64,000 nt of DNA from assembly GCF_023169965.1 (NCBI RefSeq), contig NZ_AP025592.1, positions 3,162,001 through 3,226,000 on the forward strand, written 5' to 3'. The notes under the pieces are model-generated. The model had not been told where the DNA came from. It did not search any database and saw only the letters and a program-made list of their open reading frames with translations. This DNA is from Anaeromyxobacter paludicola (lineage in GTDB: Bacteria > Myxococcota > Myxococcia > Myxococcales > Anaeromyxobacteraceae). The position numbers were made by a program, and so were the translations under genes. This document shows positions 36,226-47,505 of this stretch, one piece after another. Each line of letters opens with the position of its first letter. Positions within the stretch are counted from its first letter, which is position 1.

Positions 36226-37350
36226 CTAACGCTTCTTGGCGCCGATGAGGTCGCCCACTTTGTCCCAGAAGCTGCGGGTCTGCGGGTGGGTGTCCTCCCC
36301 CGACAGGGCCGCGAAGCGCTCCAGCAGCTCGCGCTGCTCCTTCGAGAGGTGCGACGGGGTCTCGACCACCACGCGGACGTGCTGGTCGCCGCGCCCGCCG
36401 CCGTTGAGCGCCGGGATGCCCTTGCCGCGCAGGCGGAAGACCTTCCCGCTCTGCGTGCCGGCCGGGATCTTCATCTTCACTGGGCCGTCGAGGGTGGGGA
36501 CGTCGAGCGCCGCGCCCAGCGCCGCCTGGGTGAACGAGATGGGCATCTCGTAGACCACCTCGGTGTCCTCGCGCCGGAAGATCGGGTGCTCGCGCACCTG
36601 CACCACCACGTAGAGGTCGCCGGGGAGCCCGCCGGGGCTCGGCGCCGGCTCGCCCTCGCCGGAGAGCTTGAGCCGCGTGTTGGTGTCCACGCCGGGCGGG
36701 ACCTTCACCTCGACGGTGGCGACGTCCTTCTGCATCCCGGCGCCGCCGCAGTCCGGGCACTTGTCCACGATGACCTTGCCCTGGCCGCCGCAGCGGGGGC
36801 AGGTGCGCGCGATCGAGAAGAAGCCCTGCGTGAGCCGCACCTCGCCGGCGCCGCCGCAGGTCTGGCAGGTGCGCGGCTGGGTGCCCGGCTTCGCGCCCGA
36901 GCCCTCGCAGCGGGCGCAGCGCTTCGGGCGCGGCAGCTCGAGCCGCGCGGTGGTGCCGAAGGCCGCCTCCTCGAAGGAGAGCTCGAGGTGGTAGCGCAGG
37001 TCGGAGCCGCGCGGCCGGCCGCGGGACCGGCGCGTGCCGCCGCCGAACATCTCGCTGAAGATGTCGCCGAAGATGTCGTTGATGTTGGCCGCCCCGCCGA
37101 AGCCCTCGAACGGATTGGCCCCGGCGCCGGCGTGCCCGAACTGGTCGTAGCGGGCGCGCTTGTCGGGGTCGGAGAGGACCGCGTACGCCTCGGAGCACTC
37201 CTTGAAGCGCTCCTCGGCCCCCTTGTCGCCCTCGTTCTTGTCCGGGTGGTACTGGTGGGCGAGGCGCCGGTAGGCGCTCTTGATCTCCTGCTCGGTGGAG
37301 CCGCGGGTCACGCCGAGGACTTCGTAATAGTCGCGCTTTTCCAAGGTCAT
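36226..37350 (-). CDS. dnaJ: Chaperone DnaJ
   Basis: This 374-residue co-chaperone stimulates DnaK ATPase. The J domain (residues 1-70) carries HPD at 35-37. A short Gly/Phe-rich region follows. The zinc-binding domain has four CxxCxGxG repeats ([32 protein letters not shown]). The C-terminal peptide-binding part (about 215-340) has [18 protein letters not shown]. Length and architecture match typical DnaJ. It is downstream of dnaK beyond a 126-base gap that contains a hairpin repeat. Confidence 0.97.
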   Translation of the reverse strand: MTLEKRDYYEVLGVTRGSTEQEIKSAYRRLAHQYHPDKNEGDKGAEERFKECSEAYAVLSDPDKRARYDQFGHAGAGANPFEGFGGAANINDIFGDIFSEMFGGGTRRSRGRPRGSDLRYHLELSFEEAAFGTTARLELPRPKRCARCEGSGAKPGTQPRTCQTCGGAGEVRLTQGFFSIARTCPRCGGQGKVIVDKCPDCGGAGMQKDVATVEVKVPPGVDTNTRLKLSGEGEPAPSPGGLPGDLYVVVQVREHPIFRREDTEVVYEMPISFTQAALGAALDVPTLDGPVKMKIPAGTQSGKVFRLRGKGIPALNGGGRGDQHVRVVVETPSHLSKEQRELLERFAALSGEDTHPQTRSFWDKVGDLIGAKKR

Positions 37351-37426
37351 TCCAGGTCCTCACGCACGGGCGCGCGAGGAATGTAAAACCGGGCTGCCGG
37401 CTGGCAAATGCCCGGCGGCCGGGGCC

Positions 37427-37467
37427 GGCCCCTCCCCGGCCCTCCCCCGCCGCGCGGGAGAGGGGAG
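37427..37467. repeat. C/G-rich hairpin repeat between dnaK and dnaJ (single module)
   Basis: CCCCTCCCCGGCCCTCCCCC followed by GCCGCGCGGGAGAGGGGAG forms one hairpin module. It is closely related to the left module at 33656 and the one at 4468, but without the partner module. On the dnaK mRNA it would fold as a stable stem just after the dnaK stop and could set the dnaK to dnaJ ratio by processing or attenuation. That function is inference. Confidence 0.7.
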
Positions 37468-37476
37468 ACCGACCGG

Positions 37477-39303
<1,827 letters not shown>

Positions 39304-39327
39304 GGCGTCTCTTTCCTGGTGCGGACC

Positions 39328-40083
39328 TTAGGGCTGCCCGGCCCCGTCCGCGGGCGCGGCGGGCGGAGCGGCGGGTGCCGCGGCGGCGCCCTCGCCCTCG
39401 GCAGGCAGCGCCTCGGGAGCGGGGACGGCGGCGGGCGGCGGCTCGGCGGCGGCGGCCCCCTGCCGCGCCACCGCCACGCCCACCATGGCCGGGCGGAGCA
39501 GCCGCTCGGCGAGGAGGAAGCCGCGGCCGTGCTGGAACACGACCGTGCCCGGCTCGGCGTCGCCCTCCACCTGCATGATCGCCTCGTGCACGCGGGGGTC
39601 GAACGGATCGCCGAGCGCCGAGAAGATCCTCACGCCGTGCCGGGCGAGCGCGTCCTCGAAGCTCTTCAGCACGAGCTTCACGCCGCCGGCGAGCGGGTCG
39701 CCCTCCGGCGCCGCCGCGAGGGCGCGATCGAGGTTGTCCACCACCGGCACGAGGTCGTGGAGGAGCCGCTCGGCGGCGAACTTCTTCAGCTCCTCCTTCT
39801 CGCGCGCGGCGCGCTTGCGGGTGTTCTCGAGGTCGGCGGCGGTCCGGAGCAGGCGGGACTGGGCCTCGTCGAGCTCGGCCCGGAGCTTCGCCTGGCCCTC
39901 GACGGCGCGGGCGAGCTCCTCGCGCGCGGCGGCGAGGGCGGCCTCGGCCTGCGCCGCGGCGTCGGGCTCGACCTCGACCTCCACCGGCGCGCCCGGCTCG
40001 TGCCGCTCGACCGCGGCGACCGCGGCGGCGATGGCGTCTTCGGAGATGTCGGCCGAGATGGAGCCCTTCGGATCGTCGGACAC
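39328..40083 (-). CDS. grpE: GrpE nucleotide-exchange factor
   Basis: This 251-residue DnaK nucleotide-exchange factor has an Ala/Glu-rich N-terminus, then a long coiled coil (about 50-125, from [17 protein letters not shown] to [19 protein letters not shown]). The C-terminal beta-domain is at about 125-205, with [36 protein letters not shown] and [24 protein letters not shown]. The last 45 residues are Ala/Pro-rich and not part of the known fold. The start is GTG 40083. Confidence 0.95.
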   Translation of the reverse strand: MSDDPKGSISADISEDAIAAAVAAVERHEPGAPVEVEVEPDAAAQAEAALAAAREELARAVEGQAKLRAELDEAQSRLLRTAADLENTRKRAAREKEELKKFAAERLLHDLVPVVDNLDRALAAAPEGDPLAGGVKLVLKSFEDALARHGVRIFSALGDPFDPRVHEAIMQVEGDAEPGTVVFQHGRGFLLAERLLRPAMVGVAVARQGAAAAEPPPAAVPAPEALPAEGEGAAAAPAAPPAAPADGAGQP

Positions 40084-40280
40084 GCCAGCACCTCACTCCC
40101 GTGCGAGCGCGCCGACGCTCTCGCCCCCTATGGGCCAGACCGGCGCAAGTACTGGGAGGGGCAGCGATTCTGACACACGGCCGGGGGGAAAAAAAGGATG
40201 TAGGGGCGCGGGCGCCAGGCGACGACGCCGGCCCCGGAGTCGTCCGCCGCGGGGGGGCTGGCCCGACCCCGGACCGCGAC
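40084..40280. other. Gap between hrcA and grpE; no CIRCE seen
   Basis: This 197-base gap is where the HrcA-binding CIRCE element (TTAGCACTC-N9-GAGTGCTAA) would be expected for the grpE-dnaK operon. I do not find that pattern on either strand. On the minus strand there is CTTGCG and a CCCATAG nine bases later, a poor fit to a sigma32-type promoter. A run of seven A residues after six G residues (about 40183-40195) reads as CCTTTTTTTCC on the transcript and could help end hrcA transcription. Confidence 0.4.
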
Positions 40281-41354
40281 TCAGGGCTCGCCGCCGCCGC
40301 TCAGGGCGCGGGAGATCTCGCGGGCGGTCAGGTCCACGAGCGGGATGAGCCGGGCGTAGTTCATGCGCGTCGGGCCGATGACGGCGAGCGTGCCGAGCAC
40401 GTCGTCGCCGCGGACGTACGGCGCCGCGACCACCGACACCTCGCCGTTCACGTCCGGCAGGCCGGCGAGCTCGCTCTCGGCGCCGATGTAGATCTGCACC
40501 TCGCGCGAGCGGAGCACGCGGTCGAGGACGCGCAGGATCCGGTCCTTCTCGGCGAAGGCGCGCAGGAGGGCGCGCGCCTTGGTGACGTCGGCGAACTCGG
40601 GGGCGTCGAGCACGCTCGCCTCGCCCTCGAGCACCACCTGCGCCTCCGGGCGCCCGGCGCCCTGGGCCTCGGCGGTCTGCTCCGCCAGGCGGAGCGCCTT
40701 CGCCAGCAGGCCGTGCAGGGCCGACTCGTCGGCGCGCATGTCGGCCAGGATCCGCTCGCGCAGCTCCTGGAACGGCGCGCTCGCGAGCTTGGCGTTGAGG
40801 TAGCTCGCGGCCCGCTCGAGCTCGCTCGCGTCCATGGCGAACTCGAGGGTGAGGAGCTTGTTGGTCACGAGCCCGGCCTGCGAGACGAAGACCGCGAGCA
40901 CGCGGTTCTCGCGCAGCCGCACGAACTCGAGCTGCCGGACCGGGTCGCTCATCGGCCGCGGCGTCGTCACCACGCCCACGTGGTGGGAGAGCGAGTGCAG
41001 GAGCCCGGCGGTGTCCTCGAAGAGCGCGCCGACGTCGGGGGCGGCCTGCGTGGCGCGCTCGATCCGCTCCCGCTCCTGGGCCGAGGGCGGCCGGACCTTG
41101 AGGAGCGTGTCCACGTAGAGCCGGTAGCCGCGGCTGGTGGGGACGCGGCCGGACGAGGCGTGCGGCTTCGCGAGGTAGCCGAGCGCCTCGAGGTCGGCCA
41201 TCACGTTGCGGATGGTCGCCGGCGAGCAGTCGAAGTCGTGCCGTGCGAGGAGCGGCTGGCTCGCGACCGGCTCGCCGCCGTGGATGTAGTCCTGGACCAG
41301 CGCGCGGAGGATCTCGCGCTCCCGCCTGCCCAGCTCCGGCGAGTCGGAGGCCAT
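40281..41354 (-). CDS. hrcA: Heat-inducible transcription repressor HrcA
   Basis: This 357-residue repressor of class I heat-shock genes has an N-terminal winged helix-turn-helix at residues 8-80 ([52 protein letters not shown]). A GAF-like and dimerisation body follows with [26 protein letters not shown] and [33 protein letters not shown]. The start at ATG 41354, with GAGG upstream, is 7 bases downstream of the TPR lipoprotein gene. Its own operator (CIRCE) is not recognisable near grpE, so the operon may be under a different element, or the operator is too diverged to read by eye. Confidence 0.97.
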   Translation of the reverse strand: MASDSPELGRREREILRALVQDYIHGGEPVASQPLLARHDFDCSPATIRNVMADLEALGYLAKPHASSGRVPTSRGYRLYVDTLLKVRPPSAQERERIERATQAAPDVGALFEDTAGLLHSLSHHVGVVTTPRPMSDPVRQLEFVRLRENRVLAVFVSQAGLVTNKLLTLEFAMDASELERAASYLNAKLASAPFQELRERILADMRADESALHGLLAKALRLAEQTAEAQGAGRPEAQVVLEGEASVLDAPEFADVTKARALLRAFAEKDRILRVLDRVLRSREVQIYIGAESELAGLPDVNGEVSVVAAPYVRGDDVLGTLAVIGPTRMNYARLIPLVDLTAREISRALSGGGEP

Positions 41355-41361
41355 CTCGACC

Positions 41362-42063
41362 TCAGGGCTCCTCGAGGTGGCGCTGCGCCGCCGCGGCGAG
41401 CGCGGGGAAGCGGCCGGCGGCGAGGGCCTGGAAGCGGGCCTGCGCCGTGGCGCGGTCGCCGCGGAGCTCGGCGAGGAGCGCCTCGAGGTGGGTGCGCTCC
41501 TCGGGCTGCACGTAGGCGAGCGAGCGGAGGGCCGAGCCGTCGTCGGCCCGGACGGCGTCGCGGAGGGCGGCGCGGGCCTGGGCGGCGTCGCCCCGGGCGT
41601 CGGCGAGGAGCGCGACGGCGTAGAGCGGCTCGGGGCGGGTGGGATCGATGCCACGGGCCGACTCGAAGTAGGCGGCGGCGGCGCTGGCGTAGCCGTCGAG
41701 GGCGTAGAGCTCGCCCAGGTTCACGAGGGCGAGCTGCTGGTCGCGCGGCGCGCCGCGGGCCACCACCTCCTCGAGGAGCTGGCGGGCGGCGTCCGAGCGG
41801 CCCTCGAGGGAGTAGCCGAGGGCGAGGTCGTTCAGGGCCGAGAGCTTGTTCGGGTCGGCGGAGAGGGCTGCCTCGAAGGTGGCACGAGCCGCCTCGGCAG
41901 CGCCCGACTGCAGCTGGGCGCGGCCGGGGCCGTCCGGGGAGGCGATGGCCGCCAGGACCGGGGAGGCCTCGGCCTTCACGCCCGGCTGGCCGGCATCGAC
42001 CCCGCCGCAGGCGGCGAGGGCCAGCAGCGCCAGCAGCGCGGGGTGGAAGCGTGGGCGAAACAT
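41362..42063 (-). CDS. TPR lipoprotein
   Basis: The protein has 233 residues from ATG 42063. A signal peptide runs through [19 protein letters not shown] with lipobox LAAC (Cys 19). Tetratricopeptide repeats follow from about residue 60 ([40 protein letters not shown], a classic TPR pair) to [35 protein letters not shown] lipoproteins usually scaffold envelope complexes, but the partner is not evident. It has its own promoter (42101-42129). It probably heads the hrcA transcript, as the gap to hrcA is only 7 bases. Confidence 0.88.
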   Translation of the reverse strand: MFRPRFHPALLALLALAACGGVDAGQPGVKAEASPVLAAIASPDGPGRAQLQSGAAEAARATFEAALSADPNKLSALNDLALGYSLEGRSDAARQLLEEVVARGAPRDQQLALVNLGELYALDGYASAAAAYFESARGIDPTRPEPLYAVALLADARGDAAQARAALRDAVRADDGSALRSLAYVQPEERTHLEALLAELRGDRATAQARFQALAAGRFPALAAAAQRHLEEP

Positions 42064-42100
42064 GGTTTTCGAGCGCCGCGGCGGCGGCTCCCCAGCTTCG

Positions 42101-42129
42101 AGTCTAGCGGGGGGGAGTAGGCCTTTCAA
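42101..42129 (-). promoter_or_regulatory. Sigma70-type promoter of the TPR lipoprotein-hrcA unit
   Basis: On the minus strand TTGAAA (42129-42124), a 17-base spacer, and TAGACT (42106-42101) match the consensus at 5/6 and 4/6. The start of transcription is predicted near 42094, about 31 bases before the ATG at 42063. Confidence 0.6.
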
Positions 42130-42178
42130 GGAAGCGACGGATCGCGCGCTCTGCTCCGGGCGGGGGTGGCGCCCGGTT

Positions 42179-42318
42179 CTCCGGCACCGGCCGGACGCCG
42201 GCCGGGTCCCCGCCTCCTGCACGGCCTCCGCCCGGGACCTCGCCTCCGGCACCGGGCCCCCGGCACCGGGCCCGAGCCTCACCTCCGGCACCGGCTCGCG
42301 GGCGCGACCTCCGGCACC
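42179..42318. repeat. Cluster of CTCCGGCACC decamers upstream of mfd
   Basis: Four exact copies of CTCCGGCACC are at 42179, 42244, 42283 and 42309, all in the same orientation. A related CCCGGCACC is at about 42258, and another exact copy sits close to the mfd start at 42489. The stretch lies in the divergent 445-base gap between the TPR gene and mfd and has no coding character. The spacing between copies is irregular (26 to 65 bases), so it is not CRISPR-like. Confidence 0.85.
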
Positions 42319-42508
42319 GGGTTAGATCCCTCCCCGACACCGGCGGCGCAGCGAGAATCGGCGCACGGGTCTCTGGAGTCGGAGCGCTCTCCTCGCCTCA
42401 CCAGGAGGACGCCCCCACGCCGGCGACCGGCGGCGAAGGACGACTCGCGCCGCTGGTGTCGCGTCTTCCTGGCACTTTTCGCCGCCGCCTCCGGCACCCG
42501 CCGCTATC

Positions 42509-45500
42509 ATGCCGCCGCCCTTGGCTTTCCAGGAACGAACGACCCCATCCGACAGCCCCGCCGTCCGGGAGGTCCTGCGCGCGCTCGCCGAAGGGCGCCC
42601 GGCCGAGGTCACCGGCCTGTCCGGCGCCGCCCGCGGCCTGCTGGCGCGCGCCCTCCTCGCCACGCCCAAGGGCCAGCCCGCGCCCGTCCTCCTCGCCGTC
42701 GCGCAGGACGAGGAGGAGGCCGATCTCCTCGCCCGCGACCTCGCCTTCTTCCTCGCAACTGGCCACAACCACTCGGTAAGTGGCGGGACCGCCCCCGGTG
42801 CCGGAGATCGGGCCGCGGGCACCTCCGGCACCGCCCTCGCCGGAGACTCGGCCGTCCTCCGGGTCCCCGCCGACCCGGTGCTCCCCTACGACGACCTCTC
42901 GCCCGACCGCGGCCTCGAGATGGAGCGGCTCGCCGCCCTCTGCCGCCTTCACCTGCGCGAGAAGGTCCGGGCGGTGGTGGTCTCGGCCCGCGCCCTCGCC
43001 CGGCGCATGGTGCCGAAGGCGGTCTTCGACGAGCTGACCGACATCCTCGGCAAGGGGGTGCAGATCGAGCGGGAGGCGCTGGCGTCGCGCCTGGTGGCGC
43101 TCGGCTACACGCGCGTCCCGCTGGTGGAGGACCCGGGCGCGTTCGCGGTCCGCGGCGGGATCGTGGACCTCTGGAGCCCGCTCGACTCGCGCCCGGTCCG
43201 GCTCGAGTTCTTCGGCGACGAGATCGAGAGCTGCCGCGCCTTCGATCCCGACGGCCAGCGGACCACCGAAGAGGTGCCGGAGGTGGTGCTCTGCCCGGCG
43301 CGCGAGGCGCTCTTCACCGAGGGGGGCAAGGCGGCCGCCAAGGAGGCGGTCCGGGAGCTCGCCGAGCGGGTGGACCGCCCGACCACCCGCGTCCGCGAGA
43401 TCCTCGACGCGGTGGACGCCGGCACCCCGTTCTTCGGTATGGAGGCGCTCCTCCCCGGCTTCCACCGGGGCGGCCTCGGCACCCTCTTCGACTACCTGCC
43501 CGAGCGGCTCGTGGCGTACGTGGACGACGCCGCCAACGTCGAGGCCGCGCTCCAGGACCTCGACGAGGAGCTCGAGCGCGAGCACCGGGGGGCGGTGAAG
43601 CGCGACGAGCTGGCGCTGCCGCCCGCGGCCCACTTCCTCGGCAAATCCGAGGCCCTGGCGAAGATCGCGGGGTTGCCGCGCGTCCTCCGGCACCGGGTCT
43701 GGCTCGGTACGGCGCCGCCCATCGCCTTCCAGCTCGAGGAGACCGCGGGGCTCCGGGCCGAGATCGAGGGCGCCCACGGCGAGGAGGGGGCGCTCGCGCC
43801 GCTCCTGCGCCGGCTCGACGACTGGCGCCGGCGCGGCATCTCGACGGTGGTCGCCTGCGCCAGCCCCGGCTCGGCCGACCGGCTCCGCCGGCTCCTCGAG
43901 GACCGCCGCCAGGCCGTCCGCACCCATCCGGGACCGTTCTCCGGCACCGAGCCCTCCGCCCCCTGGTACGACCCGGCCATCCACGCCCACCTCGTGCCGG
44001 GCGACGTCACCGCCGGCTTCGTGGACGCCGGCTCCCGGCTGGCGCTCCTCTCCGACGAGGAGATCTTCGGGAAGAAGGCGCGCCGGAAGGTCCGCGCCGC
44101 CAAGGCGGACAACGCCTTCGCGGCGAGCTTCCGCGAGCTCAACGAGGGCGACCTCGTCGTCCACGTCGAGCACGGAATCGCGAAGTACCTCGGGCTCACC
44201 AAGATGCAGATCCGCGGGGTCGAGGCCGACTTCCTCGTGCTCGCGTACGAGGGGGCCGACCGGCTCTACCTCCCGGTCTCCAAGCTGCGCCAGGTGCAGA
44301 AGTTCACCGGCGCCGCGGCCGAGGCGGTGCGGCTCGACAAGCTCGGCGGGCAGTCCTTCGCCCTGCGCAAGGCGCGGGTGAAGGAGCAGCTCCTCAAGAT
44401 GGCGGCGGAGCTGCTCGACGTGTACGCCGCCCGGGCCGCCCACCCCGGCTTCGAGTTCAAGGAGCCGGAGGAGCTCTTCCGCGAGTTCGAGGCCGAGTTC
44501 CCCTACGAGCCCACCCCCGACCAGGCGCGCGCCATCGAGGACGTGGTGCAGGACATGCTCAAGGCCGGCGAACGGGCCGCGGGCAAAGGCCCGATGGATC
44601 GCCTGGTGTGCGGCGACGTGGGCTACGGCAAGACCGAGGTGGCGATGCGCGCCGCCATGCTCTCGGTGCTCTCGAAGAAGCAGGTGGCGGTGCTCGTCCC
44701 CACCACCGTGCTCGCCGCCCAGCACGAGCGGAACTTCCGCGAGCGCTTCAAGGGCTACCCGGTCCGCATCGAGGCCGTGTCGCGCATGAAGTCGGCCGAG
44801 GCGGTGCGCCAGCTCCTCAAGGACGCCGCCGCCGGCAAGGTGGACATCGTCATCGGCACCCACCGGCTCCTCGCCGCCGACGTCTCCTTCAAGGACCTCG
44901 GGCTCATCGTGGTGGACGAGGAGCAGCGCTTCGGCGTGGCGCACAAGGAGCGGCTCAAGAAGCTGCGCAAGCTCGTGGACGTCCTCACGCTCACCGCGAC
45001 CCCCATCCCGCGCACGCTGCACATGAGCCTCGCCGGCGCCCGCGACCTCTCGATCATCGCCACGCCGCCGGAGGACCGCCGCTCCATCCGCACCTTCGTG
45101 GTGAAGTTCGACCCGGGCGCGATCAAGGAGGCCATCGAGCAGGAGCTGAAGCGCGGCGGGCAGGTCTACTTCGTCCACAACCGCGTCCGCTCGATCGCGG
45201 CCATCGAGAAGTTCCTCTCCGAGCTCGTGCCGGGGGCGCGGCTCGGCGTGGCGCACGGGCAGATGGGCGAGGGGCAGCTCGAGAAGGTGATGAGCCGGTT
45301 CGTGAACCGCGAGATCGACGTGCTCATCGCCTCGTCGATCATCGAGAGCGGCCTCGACATCCCGAGCGCGAACACCATCATCGTGAACCGCGCCGACCAC
45401 TTCGGCCTGTCGCAGCTCTACCAGATCCGCGGCCGCGTCGGCCGGAGCCGCGAGCGCGCCTACGCCTGGCTCCTCGTGCCGGCGCGCCGCCCGGTGACGA

Positions 45501-46300
45501 AGGACGCCCAGAAGCGGCTCGAGGTCCTGCAGCAGTTCTCCGAGCTGGGCGCCGGCTTCAAGATCGCGAGCCACGACCTCGAGATCCGCGGCGCGGGCAA
45601 CCTGCTCGGCAAGGACCAGTCCGGCCACATCGAGGCGGTCGGGTTCGACCTCTACACGCAGCTCATGGACGAGGCGGTGCGCGAGCTCAAGGGCGAGCCG
45701 CCCCGGGAGGAGATCGACCCGGACGTGCAGCTGCCGGTGCCGGCCTTCATCCCCGACCCGTACATGCCCGACGTCCACCAGCGGCTCTACTTCTACAAGC
45801 GCTTCGCGCAGGCCTCGTCGGACGAGGAGCTCGACGAGATCCGGGCCGAGATCGTGGACCGCTACGGCGACGCGCCCGACGAGGTGGACGCGCTCTGCGC
45901 CCTGCACGAGGTGAAGGTCCGGCTGCGCGCGCTGCGGATCCGGGCGCTCGAGAGCGGGCCGGGGCGGCTCGTCTTCACCCTCGGGGACCAGGCGGCGCTC
46001 GACCCCTTCCAGCTCGCCAAGCGGGTGCAGGCCTCGAGCGGCGCGCTGCGGCTCACGCCCGACATGAAGCTCGTGGCGCACGTGGGGCAAGGTGGGAGCG
46101 TCGCGCCCCCGCCCGAGAAGCCGGCCCGCCCGGCGGGGAAGGCCCGCGTCAAGGCGGCGCCCGGCCGCACCGCCGCCTCGCGCCCGCCGCCCCCGCCGCT
46201 CGCGCCCACGCCCGCGCAGGAGGCCGCCCACGGGCTCGAGATGCTGCGCGCCGCGAAGGAGGTCCTGGCCGGCCTCGCCCGGGTCGCCACGGCGGACTGA
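42509..46300 (+). CDS. mfd: Transcription-repair coupling factor Mfd
   Basis: This 1263-residue ATPase removes stalled RNA polymerase and recruits UvrA. The N-terminal UvrB-like region runs to about residue 500. The RNA-polymerase-interacting domain follows (EGDLVVHVEHGIAKYLGLTKM). The helicase core has Walker A GDVGYGKTEVAM near 704-713 and DEEQRFGVAHKERL near 805-815. TRG motifs QIRGRVGRSRERAYAWL and HDLEIRGAGNLLG follow, and a UvrA-binding C-terminus. Two apparent insertions (around residues 83-113 and 472-493) overlap decamer repeats. The C-terminal tail is Pro/Ala-rich. ATG 42509 has no visible ribosome-binding site; a TATCAT overlaps it, so the start is tentative. Confidence 0.96.
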   Translation: MPPPLAFQERTTPSDSPAVREVLRALAEGRPAEVTGLSGAARGLLARALLATPKGQPAPVLLAVAQDEEEADLLARDLAFFLATGHNHSVSGGTAPGAGDRAAGTSGTALAGDSAVLRVPADPVLPYDDLSPDRGLEMERLAALCRLHLREKVRAVVVSARALARRMVPKAVFDELTDILGKGVQIEREALASRLVALGYTRVPLVEDPGAFAVRGGIVDLWSPLDSRPVRLEFFGDEIESCRAFDPDGQRTTEEVPEVVLCPAREALFTEGGKAAAKEAVRELAERVDRPTTRVREILDAVDAGTPFFGMEALLPGFHRGGLGTLFDYLPERLVAYVDDAANVEAALQDLDEELEREHRGAVKRDELALPPAAHFLGKSEALAKIAGLPRVLRHRVWLGTAPPIAFQLEETAGLRAEIEGAHGEEGALAPLLRRLDDWRRRGISTVVACASPGSADRLRRLLEDRRQAVRTHPGPFSGTEPSAPWYDPAIHAHLVPGDVTAGFVDAGSRLALLSDEEIFGKKARRKVRAAKADNAFAASFRELNEGDLVVHVEHGIAKYLGLTKMQIRGVEADFLVLAYEGADRLYLPVSKLRQVQKFTGAAAEAVRLDKLGGQSFALRKARVKEQLLKMAAELLDVYAARAAHPGFEFKEPEELFREFEAEFPYEPTPDQARAIEDVVQDMLKAGERAAGKGPMDRLVCGDVGYGKTEVAMRAAMLSVLSKKQVAVLVPTTVLAAQHERNFRERFKGYPVRIEAVSRMKSAEAVRQLLKDAAAGKVDIVIGTHRLLAADVSFKDLGLIVVDEEQRFGVAHKERLKKLRKLVDVLTLTATPIPRTLHMSLAGARDLSIIATPPEDRRSIRTFVVKFDPGAIKEAIEQELKRGGQVYFVHNRVRSIAAIEKFLSELVPGARLGVAHGQMGEGQLEKVMSRFVNREIDVLIASSIIESGLDIPSANTIIVNRADHFGLSQLYQIRGRVGRSRERAYAWLLVPARRPVTKDAQKRLEVLQQFSELGAGFKIASHDLEIRGAGNLLGKDQSGHIEAVGFDLYTQLMDEAVRELKGEPPREEIDPDVQLPVPAFIPDPYMPDVHQRLYFYKRFAQASSDEELDEIRAEIVDRYGDAPDEVDALCALHEVKVRLRALRIRALESGPGRLVFTLGDQAALDPFQLAKRVQASSGALRLTPDMKLVAHVGQGGSVAPPPEKPARPAGKARVKAAPGRTAASRPPPPPLAPTPAQEAAHGLEMLRAAKEVLAGLARVATAD
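42797..42832. repeat. Facing decamer pair inside mfd
   Basis: GGTGCCGGAG (42797-42806) and CTCCGGCACC (42823-42832) face each other across 16 bases inside the mfd gene, and could form a 10-base-pair hairpin with a 16-base loop. They encode PGAGD and GTSGTAL within a Gly/Ala-rich stretch that ordinary Mfd proteins lack. Confidence 0.75.
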
Positions 46301-46395
46301 CGCCTTGATCCGGGCCGTTGCTTGTGCTCTTTGTCACCCGTCCGCGGCCCGGGGAGGCCGCTCCAACCTTTTCCCCAGTCAGGAGAACCCGATCC

Positions 46396-47415
46396 ATGTT
46401 CCGCCGCTCGATCGTCGTCTCGGTCGTGGCCGCCGCCGGCCTCGTCGCGTGCAACAAGGGCGCGCCCGGCAAGTCCGGCCCGGTGGTCGCTTCCGGTAAC
46501 GGCGTGACCATCACCGCCCCGGAGCTGAAGGCCCGCCTCGACGAGCAGTCGCCCTTCATCCGCCAGCGCTTCACCTCGCTCGACCGGAAGAAGGAGTTCC
46601 TCCAGAACCTGGTCCAGTTCGAGCTCCTCGCCGGCGAGGCGCAGAAGGCCGGGATGGAGAAGGACCCCGACGTCCAGTACCTCGTGAAGCGGGCGATGGT
46701 GCAGAAGTACCTGCAGAAGAAGTTCGCCGACACCGAGGGCGCGAAGAACATCCCGGACGCCGAGCTCCAGAAGTTCTACGACGAGCACAAGGACGACTAC
46801 CAGAAGGCCGCCAAGCAGCGGCTCTCGGTGATCGTGGTGAAGGACGGCGCCGCCGCCAAGAAGACCGCCGCGGCGCTCAAGGAGCAGGAGAAGAAGAACC
46901 CGCTCGCCTTCGCCAACGTGGCGCGCGAGACCTCGCAGGACGACGCCTCCAAGGCCACCGGCGGCGACGTCGGCTACAAGACCAAGGACGAGCTCGAGAA
47001 GGCGTACGGCAAGGCGTTCGCCGACGCGGTCGCCCCGCTGAAGGACAACGACGAGGCCGGCCCGATCGAGACCCCGCAGGGCTTCGTCATCGCCAAGGTC
47101 ACCGGGCACCAGGAGGAGATCAACCGGCCCTTCGACCAGGTGAAGGCCCAGATCGCGAGCCGCCTCTGGAGCGAGAAGAAGAAGAAGGAGTTCGACGAGT
47201 TCACGAAGCAGCTCAAGGACAAGGCGAACGTGAAGGTGAACGACGCCGAGCTCGAGAAGGTCGAGGTCGCCGCGGCCCCCGCCGGCATGGGCGGGATGAT
47301 GGGCGGTGGCATGGGTGGCGGCATGATGGGCGGCGGGGCTCCCCGCGCCCCGATGGGCGGCGGCGCCAACGTCGCCCACCCGCCGATGCCGGCCCCGGCG
47401 CCGGCCGCCAAGTAG
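46396..47415 (+). CDS. PpiC-type peptidyl-prolyl isomerase lipoprotein with Met/Gly tail
   Basis: The protein has 339 residues from ATG 46396 (AGGAGA at 46381 gives the ribosome site). The signal peptide is MFRRSIVVSVVAAAGLVAC, lipobox LVAC with Cys19. A SurA-like N-terminal chaperone region (about 30-135) precedes a PpiC/parvulin domain (about 140-260, with AKQRLSVIVVKDG, ANVARETSQDDASKATGGDVGY and IETPQGFVIAKVTG). The C-terminus after about residue 295 is a run of Met and Gly (GMGGMMGGGMGGGMMGGG), possibly metal-binding or simply a flexible linker. It begins 95 bases downstream of mfd and precedes a strong terminator. Confidence 0.9.
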   Translation: MFRRSIVVSVVAAAGLVACNKGAPGKSGPVVASGNGVTITAPELKARLDEQSPFIRQRFTSLDRKKEFLQNLVQFELLAGEAQKAGMEKDPDVQYLVKRAMVQKYLQKKFADTEGAKNIPDAELQKFYDEHKDDYQKAAKQRLSVIVVKDGAAAKKTAAALKEQEKKNPLAFANVARETSQDDASKATGGDVGYKTKDELEKAYGKAFADAVAPLKDNDEAGPIETPQGFVIAKVTGHQEEINRPFDQVKAQIASRLWSEKKKKEFDEFTKQLKDKANVKVNDAELEKVEVAAAPAGMGGMMGGGMGGGMMGGGAPRAPMGGGANVAHPPMPAPAPAAK

Positions 47416-47442
47416 CGAGGCGCACGCAGCAAGGCTAGAACC

Positions 47443-47481
47443 GCGCCCTGCCGCACCACCGCGGCAGGGCGCTTCTCTTTT
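47443..47481 (+). terminator. Rho-independent terminator after the PpiC lipoprotein
   Basis: A perfect 12-base-pair stem, GCGCCCTGCCGC (47443-47454) paired with GCGGCAGGGCGC (47461-47472), with an ACCACC loop, is followed by TTCTCTTTT. This separates the foldase lipoprotein from the SurA-like gene that begins at 47506. Confidence 0.85.
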
Positions 47482-47505
47482 CCGAAACTGGACCACGGAC
47501 CCCCC

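Noticed and set aside
40103-40124. Inverted repeat GCGAGCGC...GCTCTCGC before grpE as a CIRCE candidate
   Set aside because: Arms and spacing do not match CIRCE (GCACTC-N9-GAGTGC) and one arm has a mismatch.
42470-42485. TGGCAC upstream of mfd as a sigma54 promoter
   Set aside because: The -12 GC element (TTGC) is absent at the required spacing.
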